Shown in pieces: positions 38,447 through 47,420 of a stretch of DNA of 64,000 nucleotides (position 1 is the first letter of the stretch; every line of letters starts with the position of its first letter). The DNA is from Pyrodictium sp. GTDB taxonomy: Archaea > Thermoproteota > Thermoprotei_A > Sulfolobales > Pyrodictiaceae. Made by a program: the position numbers and the translations under genes. The stretch is taken from assembly GCA_013540595.1 (NCBI GenBank), contig JABXKE010000002.1, positions 868,050-932,049 on the forward strand, given 5' to 3'. Under the pieces are notes generated by a model that saw nothing but the letters and a program-made list of their open reading frames with translations, searched no databases and was not told where the DNA came from.

Positions 38447-39477
38447 AGGTGCTGTTTACGACCAATCCAGGTATAGAGGACATAGCCTCGGCTGAGATAG
38501 CGGCAAAGCTTCAGGCACACGTAGTAGAGGAGAAAACGGGGAGGGGCAGGGTCCTGGCAGAGGTCAGCGCAAGCAAGCTCCACAAAATAGAGTTCCTTAG
38601 GAGCATACACCGAGCAAGAATAGTTCTGGCCCGAGCCAGGATATGCCCCGAAGAAAGCTGCCTAAAGGAGCTCCACGACCTTGTAAGATCACTGGGAGTA
38701 GAGCACTACATCCCTGTGTATGGAACCTTCGCGGTCAGGAGCGAGCGGGTAGGCGTTCACGAGTTCACCTCGCTCGATGTTGCCAGGGTTGTAGGCGATG
38801 CAATAGTGTCCTCGGTTAAGGAACGGTTGGGTTTCAAGCCCGAGGTAGACCTAGAGTATCCCTCAGTAATAGTGACAGCCGATGTAATCGAAGACGAGGT
38901 TTTCATATCCATAGAGCTCGGAGGAGACCTCTCGTGGCATCGGAGAGGCTATCGAGTCTACGATCATCCTGCTGCCCTTAAGCCTACTCTCGCATATGCC
39001 ATGATAATGCTCTCAGGAGCTGTTGACGGGATGAGCGTGCTAGACCCCATGTGCGGCGGTGGCACTATACCGGTTGAAGCTGCCTACACCTTCGAGGATT
39101 CGCCGATAGTCTGCATGGATAAAAGTCCTCGGCACATAAGAGGCGCGGTGGTAAACGCAAAGGCAGCTCTTGTTGACAAGAGGATAAAATTCCTCGTGGG
39201 CGATGCCAGGAGGCTTTCGTCCTACGTTAGATCCGTTGATGTTATTGTTTCTAATCCCCCTTATGGGATAAGGATGGGAAGCCCGCGCCGCGTAAGGGAA
39301 CTCTACAGGAAGTTCGTGGCAGAGGCTGCGAACGTTGTCGAGAAATCCATCACCCTTATCACCACCGAACATGAGTTCGTTAAGGAAGTAAGCGAGGAGG
39401 TAGGCCTCAAGGTGTCTCACGAGCGTACAGTTGCACACGGTGGCTTGTATCCCCACATAATCGTCCTAAGCTTGTAA
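38431..39477 (+). CDS. THUMP-domain RNA methyltransferase (Trm14/Trm11-like)
   Basis: About 348 residues from ATG 38431 (start MHERVKVLFTTNPGIED, as in the family). An N-terminal ferredoxin-like/THUMP half (~1-165) is joined to a Rossmann methyltransferase with LDPMCGGGTIPVEAA and catalytic NPPYGIRMG. Such enzymes methylate N2 of guanine in tRNA (position 6 for Trm14, 10 for Trm11); NPPYG plus the DPMCGGGT motif leans to Trm14 (inference). A longer frame from 38353 lies within trmJ. Confidence 0.85.
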   Translation: MHERVKVLFTTNPGIEDIASAEIAAKLQAHVVEEKTGRGRVLAEVSASKLHKIEFLRSIHRARIVLARARICPEESCLKELHDLVRSLGVEHYIPVYGTFAVRSERVGVHEFTSLDVARVVGDAIVSSVKERLGFKPEVDLEYPSVIVTADVIEDEVFISIELGGDLSWHRRGYRVYDHPAALKPTLAYAMIMLSGAVDGMSVLDPMCGGGTIPVEAAYTFEDSPIVCMDKSPRHIRGAVVNAKAALVDKRIKFLVGDARRLSSYVRSVDVIVSNPPYGIRMGSPRRVRELYRKFVAEAANVVEKSITLITTEHEFVKEVSEEVGLKVSHERTVAHGGLYPHIIVLSL

Positions 39478-39506
39478 AGCGATAAGCCGGCCAGGAGCAG
39501 CACCTT

Positions 39507-39515
39507 CTTTATAAG
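39507..39515 (+). promoter_or_regulatory. TATA box of the L10e gene
   Basis: CTTTATAAG lies about 50 bases upstream of ATG 39562 in the gap after the THUMP methylase gene. This is one of the clearest TATA boxes in the right part. Confidence 0.55.
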
Positions 39516-39561
39516 GGGTCACAGATTACCTGGGAGATATCGGCGTGGAGGGTGTACAGCG

Positions 39562-40110
39562 ATGCCCCAGAAGCCTGCGCGCTGCTATACAAAGAGGCGG
39601 TCGAAGGCGTTCTCGGGTCCTCCCTACACAAGGAGAGAGTACATACACGGTACGCCACCACCTAAAATACAGAAGTTCGCCATGGGCAACCCTCATGGAG
39701 ACTATGACTACGCCCTAGAGCTCTACGTGCTGGAGCGTGGTCAAATACGCCACAACGCGCTAGAGGCAGCTCGTGTTATGGTTCACAAGTACCTCTCCAC
39801 GTCCATTGGCGAAGATAACTACTGGTTTAGAGTGCGTGTGTATCCTCACCACGTCCTTAGAGAGAACAAAATGATGGCGTTTGCAGGCGCTGACAGGCTT
39901 CAGGAGGGCATGAGACAAGCGTTCGGCAAGCCTGTCGGAACTGCTGCCCGCGTCTTCCCAGGCCAGGCTGTGCTGGAGGTCAGAGTAAGGAAGGAGCATA
40001 TAGATAAAGCTATGGAAGCTCTTAGGGTAGGCGCCTCGAAGCTACCCCTGCCTTCGAGGGTTAGAGTGATACCGCTAAAGCAAAATGTGGAAGCCGAGGC
40101 AGCGAGCTAG
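39562..40110 (+). CDS. rpl10e: Ribosomal protein L10e (uL16)
   Basis: 182 residues: start [19 protein letters not shown], then [25 protein letters not shown] and [25 protein letters not shown]. uL16 sits close to the peptidyl-transferase centre and helps shape the A site. Full length. It has its own TATA box and is transcribed separately from the preceding methylase run. Confidence 0.96.
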   Translation: MPQKPARCYTKRRSKAFSGPPYTRREYIHGTPPPKIQKFAMGNPHGDYDYALELYVLERGQIRHNALEAARVMVHKYLSTSIGEDNYWFRVRVYPHHVLRENKMMAFAGADRLQEGMRQAFGKPVGTAARVFPGQAVLEVRVRKEHIDKAMEALRVGASKLPLPSRVRVIPLKQNVEAEAAS

Positions 40111-40235
40111 CATTGGTTTTAGGTCACGGTTGAATGCTCTCTGTCGCTCCTCTCTATAAGCACGTTCTGTGCAGCTTCCCCGTTACAACCATTTGCTGAG
40201 CGTTGGAGCCGTTGGCCTCCTAGCACTCTTCTGGT

Positions 40236-41312
40236 GTGCAGGGGCGGTTTGCTTTGAGAGTTGAGGAGTGCGGGACGTGCTGCTGGGTGGTAGATGGCTA
40301 TGTGTTTGACTTCGGTGAGGTTTTATCGTCGGTAGAGAAGCCTCCAAAGACTATCGTGCTGGAGGCTCCTCAGGGCCTTGTCAAGTACCTGGAGCTCGTT
40401 TCAAGCCTCCTGGAGAAGTGTTTCCCACATTCCGAGATAACCTACAGGTTAGAGCCTGCTTTTGGCCTCTGCAGCATATCGCTTGAGTTGAGCACAGACG
40501 ACGTGGTTGTAGTGCATATAGGCCATGAAGATTACCCGTACCCGCTATGCTCCTTCGGCTCCTGTACGAGGAAATTACCAAAAGGCGTTTTCACGGTGAC
40601 GGCAGAGTATATTGGAGGCGACGCTGAGCGGATATCAGGCGCTATCGCAAGCGCTCTTTCTCAGACCGGAGGCACGAAGGTTGCTATAGGCTTCTCCGTC
40701 CAGCATAAGAAGCTTGCAGGTGCGATCGTACGGAGGCTGAGCAGTTTAGGCTTTGAAGTGAGAACATCTGTGCCTATAACCGGGTGCTGGTACGCTCCTC
40801 TCCTGAAGCTTCGCTCGGCAGTAGACTCATTCGTTGTGATTGCTGGTGGTTACTTTCACGCTATAGGTTTGGGCTTAGCGCTTGCTGGAAGCTCTATGGT
40901 GTACAGGGCCGACCCTTACGCAAATGATGTAGAGCCCGTGAACGAAAAGGTGGCAAGAATTTTGTCTAAGAGATTGTGGAAGGTAAAGCAAGCTATGGAG
41001 TCCGGACCCGGCAAGGTTGCGGTAATTTCCGGCCTAATGCCGGGGCAGAGCAGGCCTGGGGTGGTTTCGTTCCTCAAGAGGCTTGGCGAAAAAAGCGGGT
41101 ACAAGGTAAGGATTGTCCTATCACGTTACATGCAACGAGAGTACCTCGATAACCTCTCTCCGGAAGAGTACAAGTTCTTCGTAGTTGCCTCCTGTCCCCG
41201 CATAGCTATCGAAGACTTGGATGATTACTGGAAGCCCGTGCTAACTCCTGGAGAGGCTAGGATGGTGTTTGAAAGGACGCTGGATCTATCGCACTACAGG
41301 TTTCCGTGGTAA
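40236..41312 (+). CDS. dph2: Diphthamide biosynthesis protein Dph2
   Basis: 358 residues. Dph2 is a non-canonical radical-SAM enzyme that transfers a 3-amino-3-carboxypropyl group to a histidine of elongation factor 2. Three cysteines that could hold the 4Fe-4S cluster are visible, one per repeat: EPAFGLCS near 82, ITGCWYAP near 185 and VASCPRIAIED near 320. It starts at GTG 40236 (TTG 40254 is in frame after a GGGGCGG stretch). The stop overlaps the next gene by 7 bases. Confidence 0.85.
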   Translation: MQGRFALRVEECGTCCWVVDGYVFDFGEVLSSVEKPPKTIVLEAPQGLVKYLELVSSLLEKCFPHSEITYRLEPAFGLCSISLELSTDDVVVVHIGHEDYPYPLCSFGSCTRKLPKGVFTVTAEYIGGDAERISGAIASALSQTGGTKVAIGFSVQHKKLAGAIVRRLSSLGFEVRTSVPITGCWYAPLLKLRSAVDSFVVIAGGYFHAIGLGLALAGSSMVYRADPYANDVEPVNEKVARILSKRLWKVKQAMESGPGKVAVISGLMPGQSRPGVVSFLKRLGEKSGYKVRIVLSRYMQREYLDNLSPEEYKFFVVASCPRIAIEDLDDYWKPVLTPGEARMVFERTLDLSHYRFPW

Positions 41313-41968
41313 GGTTGGTAGAGGCTACCTTGAAGGGCCTTAAGCCAGCTAAGCTGCGTAGGGTAGCTATAGAGCTTGAAAAGATTGTGCCAAGGTATCC
41401 CAGACCCAGGCGAGAACTGGAGCAGTATAGAACACCAGCAGACCTGGCAGTGAGAATGGCATTATTCCTAGCCTCTCGCAATGAGTGCTGGGTTGCGGTC
41501 GATCTGGGGACGGGCACTGGCATGTTGGCTTTCGCCTCATCGATACTTGGCCTCTATGCGGTAGGCCTTGACATTGATGCTGAGGGGTTAAACAGCGCTA
41601 CCGCCAGTAGAGCTTACAGCAGGCTGATTGTGGACTTCGTTCAGGGTGATGTAAGATTTCTACCACTTCGCGCTGGCTCTAGATTTTGCGTACTAATGAA
41701 CCCCCCGTTTGGAGGTACTCGTAGAAGCAGCTCTGACGCTATGTTCGTAGAACAGGCAGCGGGGCTTTCTCCTAAGGTTATAGTCAGTATACACTCACTC
41801 CGATCGGGAGTGCTTGAGTTCGTGTCAGCTATGCTCGAGAGGCTCGGCTACGGGGTTGTCGAGGTGCTCAGAGAGGAGTTCCCCCTACCTGCGCAGTTCG
41901 ATACACACAGGAGACGGGTTTATAGGATACCAGTTCTTGTTATTGCGGCCGAGAAGGCTAATAGGTGA
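41306..41968 (+). CDS. METTL5-like RNA methylase
   Basis: 220 residues. It has ELEQYRTPADLAVRMA near 37-52, the SAM motif VDLGTGTGMLAF, GLDIDAEGL, and the catalytic NPPFGG. This is the layout of METTL5 and its archaeal relatives (COG2263), which make N6-methyladenosine in small-subunit rRNA helix 44 with the Trm112 partner. Function in archaea is inferred. It starts at GTG 41306 overlapping dph2; TTG 41315 is possible. Csl4 follows after a 90-base gap that holds an unused AGGAGGTG. Confidence 0.82.
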   Translation: MVRLVEATLKGLKPAKLRRVAIELEKIVPRYPRPRRELEQYRTPADLAVRMALFLASRNECWVAVDLGTGTGMLAFASSILGLYAVGLDIDAEGLNSATASRAYSRLIVDFVQGDVRFLPLRAGSRFCVLMNPPFGGTRRSSSDAMFVEQAAGLSPKVIVSIHSLRSGVLEFVSAMLERLGYGVVEVLREEFPLPAQFDTHRRRVYRIPVLVIAAEKANR

Positions 41969-42058
41969 AGCTCCCCAGCCACCATATACTAGGAGGTGCC
42001 GTCCAAGGCCTAAGGTATCTTGGATGGGCAGCTGCATGCAATAGGTTAGCTGTGAACC

Positions 42059-42670
42059 TTGGTGTCAAGGTGGTTGAAACTGGGCGAGAGGAATTTGCAA
42101 GGAGCGGCGGTAGTGCCAGGCCAGGTTATAGGCAGCATAGAAGAGTTCGTGCCCGGCGAGGGAGTCTACATCGACGAGAGGGGTCGTCTAAGAGCAGCTG
42201 TACCTGGTGTAGTCAACATTGATATGAAAAGCAGGCGCGTGGTGGTCAAGCCGCTTGGCGGTAAGCCACGGGTTCCTAGGCGGAACGATGTAGTCAGGGG
42301 TATAGTATACGGAGCGCCTAGGGAGGATATTGCACTAATAAAGGTAATCGCTGACGACAGGATGCGAAGATACAGCGGCGAGTACACGGCGGTCCTCCAC
42401 GTATCACAGAGCAGCGACACGCGCGTTGAGAGCATATACGATGTTGTTCGGATAGGAGATTACATAAGAGGTACAGTGATATCTGATCTAGCTCCGTTGG
42501 TACTGTCGATAAGAAGACCCAGCGATGGTGTAGTGCTTGCTTTCTGTTCCAACTGCGGTGCTCCCCTCTATCGGGTTAGCGCCTCATCTAACACGCTGGT
42601 GTGCCTGTCTTGCGGAAACAAAGAGACGAGAAAGGTTTCGCCCATTTACATCTACGTTAGCAGAAGCTAA
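42059..42670 (+). CDS. csl4: Exosome subunit Csl4
   Basis: 203 residues. It has VVPGQVIGSIEEFVPGEGVYIDERG at the N-terminus, a central S1 RNA-binding domain (~70-150, IYDVVRIGDYIRGTVISD), and a C-terminal zinc ribbon CSNCGAPL ... CLSCGNKE. Csl4 caps the archaeal exosome and brings DnaG to it. An in-frame stop at 42053 limits the start to TTG 42059 or GTG 42062. Followed by DUF2067 and Rpo11, a conserved crenarchaeal order. Confidence 0.9.
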   Translation: MVSRWLKLGERNLQGAAVVPGQVIGSIEEFVPGEGVYIDERGRLRAAVPGVVNIDMKSRRVVVKPLGGKPRVPRRNDVVRGIVYGAPREDIALIKVIADDRMRRYSGEYTAVLHVSQSSDTRVESIYDVVRIGDYIRGTVISDLAPLVLSIRRPSDGVVLAFCSNCGAPLYRVSASSNTLVCLSCGNKETRKVSPIYIYVSRS

Positions 42671-42679
42671 GCTTCTTGG

Positions 42680-43333
42680 GTGTGTGCGCGCTTGCCCCTT
42701 CGAAAGAGGGTCTATGTGATAAACATTCCGCCAGGTCTGCCGCCGGAAAAAGTCTACGAGAAGCTGGCAAAAGCTCTGGACACCCCACAAGGTGAGATAA
42801 AGCTGGAACACGGGCGAGCAGTGGTGAAGCTCGTTGGCCTCGACACTGAAATGAAAAGCTCATGGCTCAAAATCAGGCAGGCTGTGGCGGAGCTTTGGGA
42901 AATACATAATCTAAGAAAAACCATGCAGATAAGCGTAGAAACCCTGGTAAAAGAAGTAAGGCGGACTTTTTCGCCCGAGGCTTTGGTATACGCTTTAAGG
43001 CTTCGCGGCTACGAGGCCGAACTCCTTGAAGGGAAGAGCGTCATCCGCACAAATGCGCCCTTTGAAGAGATAGTTGATGCTGCTCGCCTGATCGTTCAGG
43101 CCGTCGATGAAGTGAAGTACACATTGTCTGGCACAGCGTCTAAGCGTGTTGTGGCGGCTTTGGCCTCCGGTCTTAGGCTTCCACCCAGCACGGTGATAGA
43201 GTACGGCCTTAGAAGCAAGATATTTAAAAATTCAGAAGGAAAGATCACGCTTGCTATGGATTGGCGCGTTGCGATTAGAAGGCTGGCGGTACTTCTAAAG
43301 GGTGCTCTAACGGATAAAGCCGGTGGGGGCTAA
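42680..43333 (+). CDS. DUF2067 family protein
   Basis: 217 residues. The crenarchaeal DUF2067 family is typically found between csl4 and rpo11, as here. It starts with RVYVINIPPGLPPEKVYEKLAKAL and contains FSPEALVYALRLRGYEAELLEGKSVIRTNAPFEEI, suggesting two small alpha/beta modules. No catalytic motif is visible. By neighbourhood it may take part in RNA processing or transcription (inference). It overlaps rpo11 by 11 bases. Confidence 0.75.
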   Translation: MCARLPLRKRVYVINIPPGLPPEKVYEKLAKALDTPQGEIKLEHGRAVVKLVGLDTEMKSSWLKIRQAVAELWEIHNLRKTMQISVETLVKEVRRTFSPEALVYALRLRGYEAELLEGKSVIRTNAPFEEIVDAARLIVQAVDEVKYTLSGTASKRVVAALASGLRLPPSTVIEYGLRSKIFKNSEGKITLAMDWRVAIRRLAVLLKGALTDKAGGG

Positions 43334-43646
43334 AGAAGTGGGTCCAGATATCAAAGTACTTAAACACGAAGGAAACAGCCTAGAAGTCGAGCTTGTAGGT
43401 GAGGACCATACACTAGCTAACCTAATAGTCAAGTATGCCATCAGAATGCCTAACGTAACCTATGCGTCATATACGATATCTCATCCCCTCGTCTCAAATC
43501 CCGTTGTCGTGATATCTGTAGCCGAGGGAAATGACCCTCTTGAGGTTCTCCACGAGGTTTTGAAAAAGATAATCGCAGATGTTGAGGAGTTCGTGTCAAA
43601 GTTCGATGAGGCCCTGAAGCGTGAAGGCGGCTGTGTGGAAGAGTGA
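43323..43646 (+). CDS. rpo11: DNA-directed RNA polymerase subunit Rpo11 (RpoL)
   Basis: 107 residues. The family signature DHTLANLIVKYAIRMPNVTYASYTISHPLV is present, followed by the long C-terminal helix. Rpo11 dimerises with Rpo3 as the archaeal equivalent of the bacterial alpha N-terminal domain and starts polymerase assembly. It starts at GTG 43323. The stop overlaps the next frame by about 26 bases. Confidence 0.93.
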   Translation: MGAKEVGPDIKVLKHEGNSLEVELVGEDHTLANLIVKYAIRMPNVTYASYTISHPLVSNPVVVISVAEGNDPLEVLHEVLKKIIADVEEFVSKFDEALKREGGCVEE

Positions 43647-43989
43647 GGCCCGACTTGCCATAGCTTTTTCTTGTGGAGACATAGGCATTGTAGCCGTGCT
43701 TAGGTCCCCTCAAAGAATAGAGAACCTTATAGTAGCAGAAGACCTGTTCAGCGCGGTAGAGAAGTTCGCATCTTCTCCGCTGCGCGAGCAAGTGCGCTAT
43801 GCTTGGCCAGAACTTTTAGCAAACAAACTTGAAGTGCCCCTTCTCGGCTTAGAGAAATACGGAGGAGGCTGCGCGGTCTATGTTAGAGAAGTTATTGAAC
43901 GTGTATGCAAATCCATCGCTAGGCTGCGCAGCACCTTAAAGGAAAACATTAAGAAACAGGAAGATTGTCCAGAAGACGAGCCTGGCTAG
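43621..43989 (+). CDS. Unknown protein between Rpo11 and TFS
   Basis: 122 residues. RLAIAFSCGDIGIVAVLRSPQRIENLIVAEDLF and ELLANKLEVPLLGLEKYGGGCAVYVREVIERVCKSI suggest a small alpha/beta protein; the tail is acidic and Lys-rich. No family is recognised. GTG 43621 (or GTG 43633) overlaps rpo11, and TFS follows 39 bases later, so it may be made together with polymerase components. Function unknown. Confidence 0.55.
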   Translation: MKAAVWKSEARLAIAFSCGDIGIVAVLRSPQRIENLIVAEDLFSAVEKFASSPLREQVRYAWPELLANKLEVPLLGLEKYGGGCAVYVREVIERVCKSIARLRSTLKENIKKQEDCPEDEPG

Positions 43990-44028
43990 AAGAGTGTAGG
44001 CAGGCAAGCTTGGGGGAGGTGGCGCACG

Positions 44029-44364
44029 ATGAGATTCTGCCCACGTTGCGGCTCGCTGATGGTTGTGAGGAGGGCCGGAGACCAGCCGTATTGGGTCTGT
44101 CCAAGCTGCGGATACTCTGAGCTGCCATCCGAGCCCCAGAATGCAACTATCGTCGAAAAGATAAGACACAGCGAAAAGGAGAGGATTATTGTTGTAAACA
44201 GGGCGGAGGAGCTTCAGACGCTTCCAAGAACCTCCGCTCAATGCCCGAAGTGTGGCTATGGCGAGGCTTACTACTGGCTGATGCAGACGAGAAGAGCTGA
44301 TGAGCCTCCTACACGATTCTTCAAATGCGTTAGGTGCGGGCATGTATGGAGGGAGTACGACTAA
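44029..44364 (+). CDS. tfs: Transcription cleavage factor TFS
   Basis: 111 residues with two zinc ribbons: CPRCGSLM ... CPSCGYSE at the N-terminus and CPKCGYGEAYYW ... CVRCGHVWREYD at the C-terminus. The acidic hairpin Arg-Ala-Asp-Glu-Pro that reaches the polymerase active site is present, so it should stimulate RNA cleavage like TFIIS. The stop TAA overlaps the ATG of the next gene by one base. Confidence 0.93.
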   Translation: MRFCPRCGSLMVVRRAGDQPYWVCPSCGYSELPSEPQNATIVEKIRHSEKERIIVVNRAEELQTLPRTSAQCPKCGYGEAYYWLMQTRRADEPPTRFFKCVRCGHVWREYD

Positions 44365-44579
44365 TGGACAGCAATTCCCGGGATGTAGATAGGGTTAAAG
44401 CATGTGAGGAGGGCCTCAAGCTGCTACTCTCAATATTTGAGAAGATACACGAGGATATCCTTGAGGCTTATAGGAGAACCCCTGTGACGATATCTTCACG
44501 TCCATACGCCGAGAGGGCGTTTAGGCTTAGCTCAGCCGGGATAACTATTGTCAAGAATTTATTGAAAAAGAATCAATAA
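44364..44579 (+). CDS. Short helical protein of unknown function
   Basis: 71 residues, mainly helical and charged (CEEGLKLLLSIFEKIHEDILEAYRR). ATG 44364 overlaps the TFS stop as TAATG, which strongly supports a real, coupled gene. It precedes the PCNA promoter. No family recognised; a small partner of TFS or PCNA is conceivable but unproven. Confidence 0.5.
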   Translation: MDSNSRDVDRVKACEEGLKLLLSIFEKIHEDILEAYRRTPVTISSRPYAERAFRLSSAGITIVKNLLKKNQ

Positions 44580-44620
44580 GTATGAGCAAAATCTTTCGTT
44601 CAAGACGCTACTGTATCTTA

Positions 44621-44630
44621 CCTTAAATAC
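44621..44630 (+). promoter_or_regulatory. TATA-like element of the PCNA gene
   Basis: CCTTAAATAC lies about 40 bases before TTG 44667 in an otherwise short intergenic gap. Confidence 0.4.
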
Positions 44631-44666
44631 CCAAGGCGCTTCACTAGATATTCCGGGAAGGGTCTA

Positions 44667-45407
44667 TTGAGACTAGAATTCTTTGACGCTAGAGTGTGGA
44701 GATACCTTGTAACGTCCATTTCAAAGGTGATAGAGGAGGGAGTCTTTATAGTAGATCCCGAGGAAGGCTTAACCTTTAGAGCGATGGATCCTTCGCATGT
44801 TGTTCTGGTTCAAATGAGGTTCCCACCAACAGCGTTTGACGTATTCGAGGTTGAAGATAAGACAACCATCGGTGTGAACTTCGAAGATCTGGGGAAGGTT
44901 CTCCGGAGAGCGACAAAGGATGACAGGCTGATGCTATCCCTTGAAGATAATAGCTTTGTTGTGACGTTTAGAGGTAAGGGTGAGAGAAGCTTCTGGCTCC
45001 CGCTCCTAGATGTGGCGGCTGAGGAGGTTCCAGAGCCGCGCCTCGAGTATAAGGCTGTAGCGAGCGTCATAAGTGACGCGTACAGAGATATGTTAAAGGA
45101 CCTAGAGCTCGTGGGCGACGTTATAACGTTTGTAGCGTCTGAAGATAAGCTTTCGGCTATCTCCTCGAGCGAGACAGCCGAGGTCGAGATAGCTTACACC
45201 ATGGAGAGCGGGTCTCTTATAGAACTGCAAGTGGAAGATGAGCAAAGAGCCAGCTATTCCCTTGAGTACTTTGTAGATTTGTCGCCTGCAGCGAGGGTAG
45301 CAGACAAAATTACCATAAAGTTCAGCAGCGCTATGCCCGTCCAGGTAGATCACGAGCTTCCGGAGAGCGCCTACTTCGGGTTTCTAGTTGCCCCGCGGGT
45401 GGAGTAA
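44667..45407 (+). CDS. pcn: DNA polymerase sliding clamp (PCNA)
   Basis: 246 residues. Two repeated clamp domains: the start LEFFDARVWRYLVTSISKVIEEGVF, RAMDPSHVVLVQMRFP, the interdomain connector, and the end YFVDLSPAARVADKITIKFSSAMPVQVDHEL. PCNA encircles DNA and anchors polymerases, ligase and Fen1. It starts at TTG 44667. Crenarchaea often have three paralogues; only this one is in the window. PriS follows 5 bases after the stop. Confidence 0.94.
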   Translation: MRLEFFDARVWRYLVTSISKVIEEGVFIVDPEEGLTFRAMDPSHVVLVQMRFPPTAFDVFEVEDKTTIGVNFEDLGKVLRRATKDDRLMLSLEDNSFVVTFRGKGERSFWLPLLDVAAEEVPEPRLEYKAVASVISDAYRDMLKDLELVGDVITFVASEDKLSAISSSETAEVEIAYTMESGSLIELQVEDEQRASYSLEYFVDLSPAARVADKITIKFSSAMPVQVDHELPESAYFGFLVAPRVE

Positions 45408-45412
45408 CTATA

Positions 45413-46588
45413 TTGACGGCAGAGCTTAACTATCAGCGGTGGAGAAAGCTTGCGGCGAGCTTCCTCCAATCTAAGTTCAAAGAATACTACGCTAAGAACG
45501 ATGTAGTGTTGCCCTCGGATTTTGCCTTTCGAGAGTTTGCTGCACAGAAGTGGCTTTCTAAGTCTTATACACGCCACATGTCATTCCGTACAAGGATAGA
45601 GGTTGGAGAGTATCTAAGGAGAAACGCGCCAAGGCATTTCTACTACTCGTCGGCACGGTACGATAATCCTGCTGCAGAAGACATGGAGAGCAAGGGGTGG
45701 CGATCGGCAGATCTGACATTCGACATAGACGCTGACCACCTCGCCGGCTGTGAAGAGGGGACAGTGCATGTGGAGACCGTGGAGGGAGAGTTGGCGTCTT
45801 TTGTAGACCATCGCTGCATAGAGGAAGCTAAACTTCACACGTTAAACCTCATTGACGCTCTCACGCAGGAGCTGGGCTTAAGCAGATCTCAGCTGTTCAT
45901 AGAGTTTTCTGGCCACAGAGGCTTCCACGTAACGGCGTATTTAGGAGATAATGACGAATACGCTCAAGCGGACGGCGATGTAAGGCGGGAGATAGTAAAC
46001 TACCTTGCGTGTGTCGGCTTAGATTTGGAGGCCTTGAAGATGAAGCTGTTAAAGCCCTCTCTGGGCCTCCGACGGGCAGTAGTCCGCCCAGTGCCTGTGA
46101 AGACGGTTATGCCTGGCATACGTGGCCGCATTGCACGAATAATAGCGCGGCTTAGCGCTCTTGACGGTAAGCCTCACCTGGTCAAGCTCGTAACCTCTCC
46201 CGGTCTTCTCATTGCAGGGGAGTGGCTGCAAGACTACGAAAGTTACCTTGAAAGGGCCCTCAAGTACACCCCGATAGGAATAGACACACAAGTTACCATT
46301 GATGTGAAGAGACTAATCCGTGTTCCACTGAGCATACATGGAAAGACGGGGCTGCTCGTTAAGCCTCTCGATGTTAGGGAACTGGAGCGCTTCTCGCTTA
46401 CGGAGGATCTAAGCCCGTTTCGCAGAGAAGACCCTATACGCGTAGAGCTTCTAGTCTCAGCGGAAAAACCCGTCTCAATATTGGGGCACAGGCTTAAGCT
46501 CAAGCAGGGTACGAGGGTATCGCTTCCCGCCCCCCTGGCAATTTTCTTAATGGCACGGGGCCTGGCCATACCGGCCGGAGTCAGTTAA
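45413..46588 (+). CDS. priS: DNA primase small subunit PriS
   Basis: 391 residues. The catalytic acidic motif DLTFDIDAD has Asp104 and Asp106; SGHRGFHVTAY near 165 and the later SIHGKTG segment are standard for archaeal/eukaryal primases. Zinc-motif cysteines are less obvious (CEEG and HRCIEE near 120-140). PriS makes the primer with PriL, which is not in the window. It starts at TTG 45413 directly after PCNA, giving a replication pair. Confidence 0.94.
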   Translation: MTAELNYQRWRKLAASFLQSKFKEYYAKNDVVLPSDFAFREFAAQKWLSKSYTRHMSFRTRIEVGEYLRRNAPRHFYYSSARYDNPAAEDMESKGWRSADLTFDIDADHLAGCEEGTVHVETVEGELASFVDHRCIEEAKLHTLNLIDALTQELGLSRSQLFIEFSGHRGFHVTAYLGDNDEYAQADGDVRREIVNYLACVGLDLEALKMKLLKPSLGLRRAVVRPVPVKTVMPGIRGRIARIIARLSALDGKPHLVKLVTSPGLLIAGEWLQDYESYLERALKYTPIGIDTQVTIDVKRLIRVPLSIHGKTGLLVKPLDVRELERFSLTEDLSPFRREDPIRVELLVSAEKPVSILGHRLKLKQGTRVSLPAPLAIFLMARGLAIPAGVS

Positions 46589-46597
46589 GCATGAAGG

Positions 46598-47071
46598 GTG
46601 GTGCCGTGGACGATGGAGGCAGGCAGCGGCCTTCTGATGTTGTTGGAGGCCGCCAGAAGAGCTCTGGAGGGTGGCTCGTTAAAGGATGTCCAGCAGCTAC
46701 TCGAAGGTTTTCGGTCGGTATTTGTCGAGACTTTATCAGACTACTGGTCTGCTAAGTTGGGCTTAGCCAAGGCATACCTGTCTACAGTTCAGAGGTATGT
46801 AGAGGTTCTAGCCAAGGCCATAAGTAACGGTCAGGGGAGGTCGTTTGATGAGGCAAAGCTGCTGGCAGAAATACTATCCTGGCTCAGAATCGGAAACGGT
46901 GACTGTGTTCTAGCTAAGGTGCTAAAAGGCTTTGAGCTAAACGGGAGGTTCGTTGAAAGAAGCAAATATGTCTGCGTCTCCCTCGACTTGGCGCCGAAGC
47001 TAGAAGCAGCATACTTTATCGAAACTCTAAGACTTTTCCCCGAAGCACGCGCTGGTGAGGTTGAGAGATAA
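46598..47071 (+). CDS. Unknown protein after PriS, possible GINS15-type subunit
   Basis: 157 residues, largely helical for the first ~110, then a short part, [34 protein letters not shown]. In Sulfolobus the GINS15 gene is next to priS, and the size and a helical domain followed by a small beta domain fit GINS15. Sequence support is weak by eye. The start could be GTG 46598 or ATG 46613. It lies between priS and the L44e gene. Confidence 0.4.
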   Translation: MVPWTMEAGSGLLMLLEAARRALEGGSLKDVQQLLEGFRSVFVETLSDYWSAKLGLAKAYLSTVQRYVEVLAKAISNGQGRSFDEAKLLAEILSWLRIGNGDCVLAKVLKGFELNGRFVERSKYVCVSLDLAPKLEAAYFIETLRLFPEARAGEVER

Positions 47072-47133
47072 CTGCTTTTAAGGAAGAGAGATCGACTTTT
47101 GCTTTTAGGAGCAGCAAAGCAGAGGTGGCTGCC

Positions 47134-47418
47134 GTGAAAGTGCCTAAAGTGATTACCACGTACTGTCCGAGATGCAGGACGCACACGCCTCATAGCGTGG
47201 CAATATACAAGCACGGAAAGCGACGCAGCCTGGCAGAAGGAGAGAGGAGGTATAGAAGGAAGCAGGAGGGCTACGGCAGCAAAAGGAAGCCGGAGCAGAA
47301 GAGGTTCGCTAAAGTCACAAAGAAGGTCGTGCTTAAGCTGAAGTGTCAGAAGTGCGGCTACATCTTGCACAGACGCGGAATTAGGCTGAAGAAGGTTGAG
47401 CTTGTGGAGGTGAGGTAG
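47134..47418 (+). CDS. rpl44e: Ribosomal protein L44e
   Basis: About 94 residues: [21 protein letters not shown], then the [24 protein letters not shown] basic loop and [17 protein letters not shown], giving four zinc cysteines. GTG 47134 is preferred since AGAGGTGGC (47121-47129) is a ribosome site that covers the alternative GTG 47125. L44e contacts the E site of the large subunit. S27e follows at once. Confidence 0.95.
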   Translation: MKVPKVITTYCPRCRTHTPHSVAIYKHGKRRSLAEGERRYRRKQEGYGSKRKPEQKRFAKVTKKVVLKLKCQKCGYILHRRGIRLKKVELVEVR

Positions 47419-47420
47419 GG

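Noticed and set aside
41965-42222. 85-residue frame between the METTL5-like and csl4 genes
   Set aside because: Most of it overlaps csl4 in another frame and turns into Arg/Ser-rich shadow sequence.
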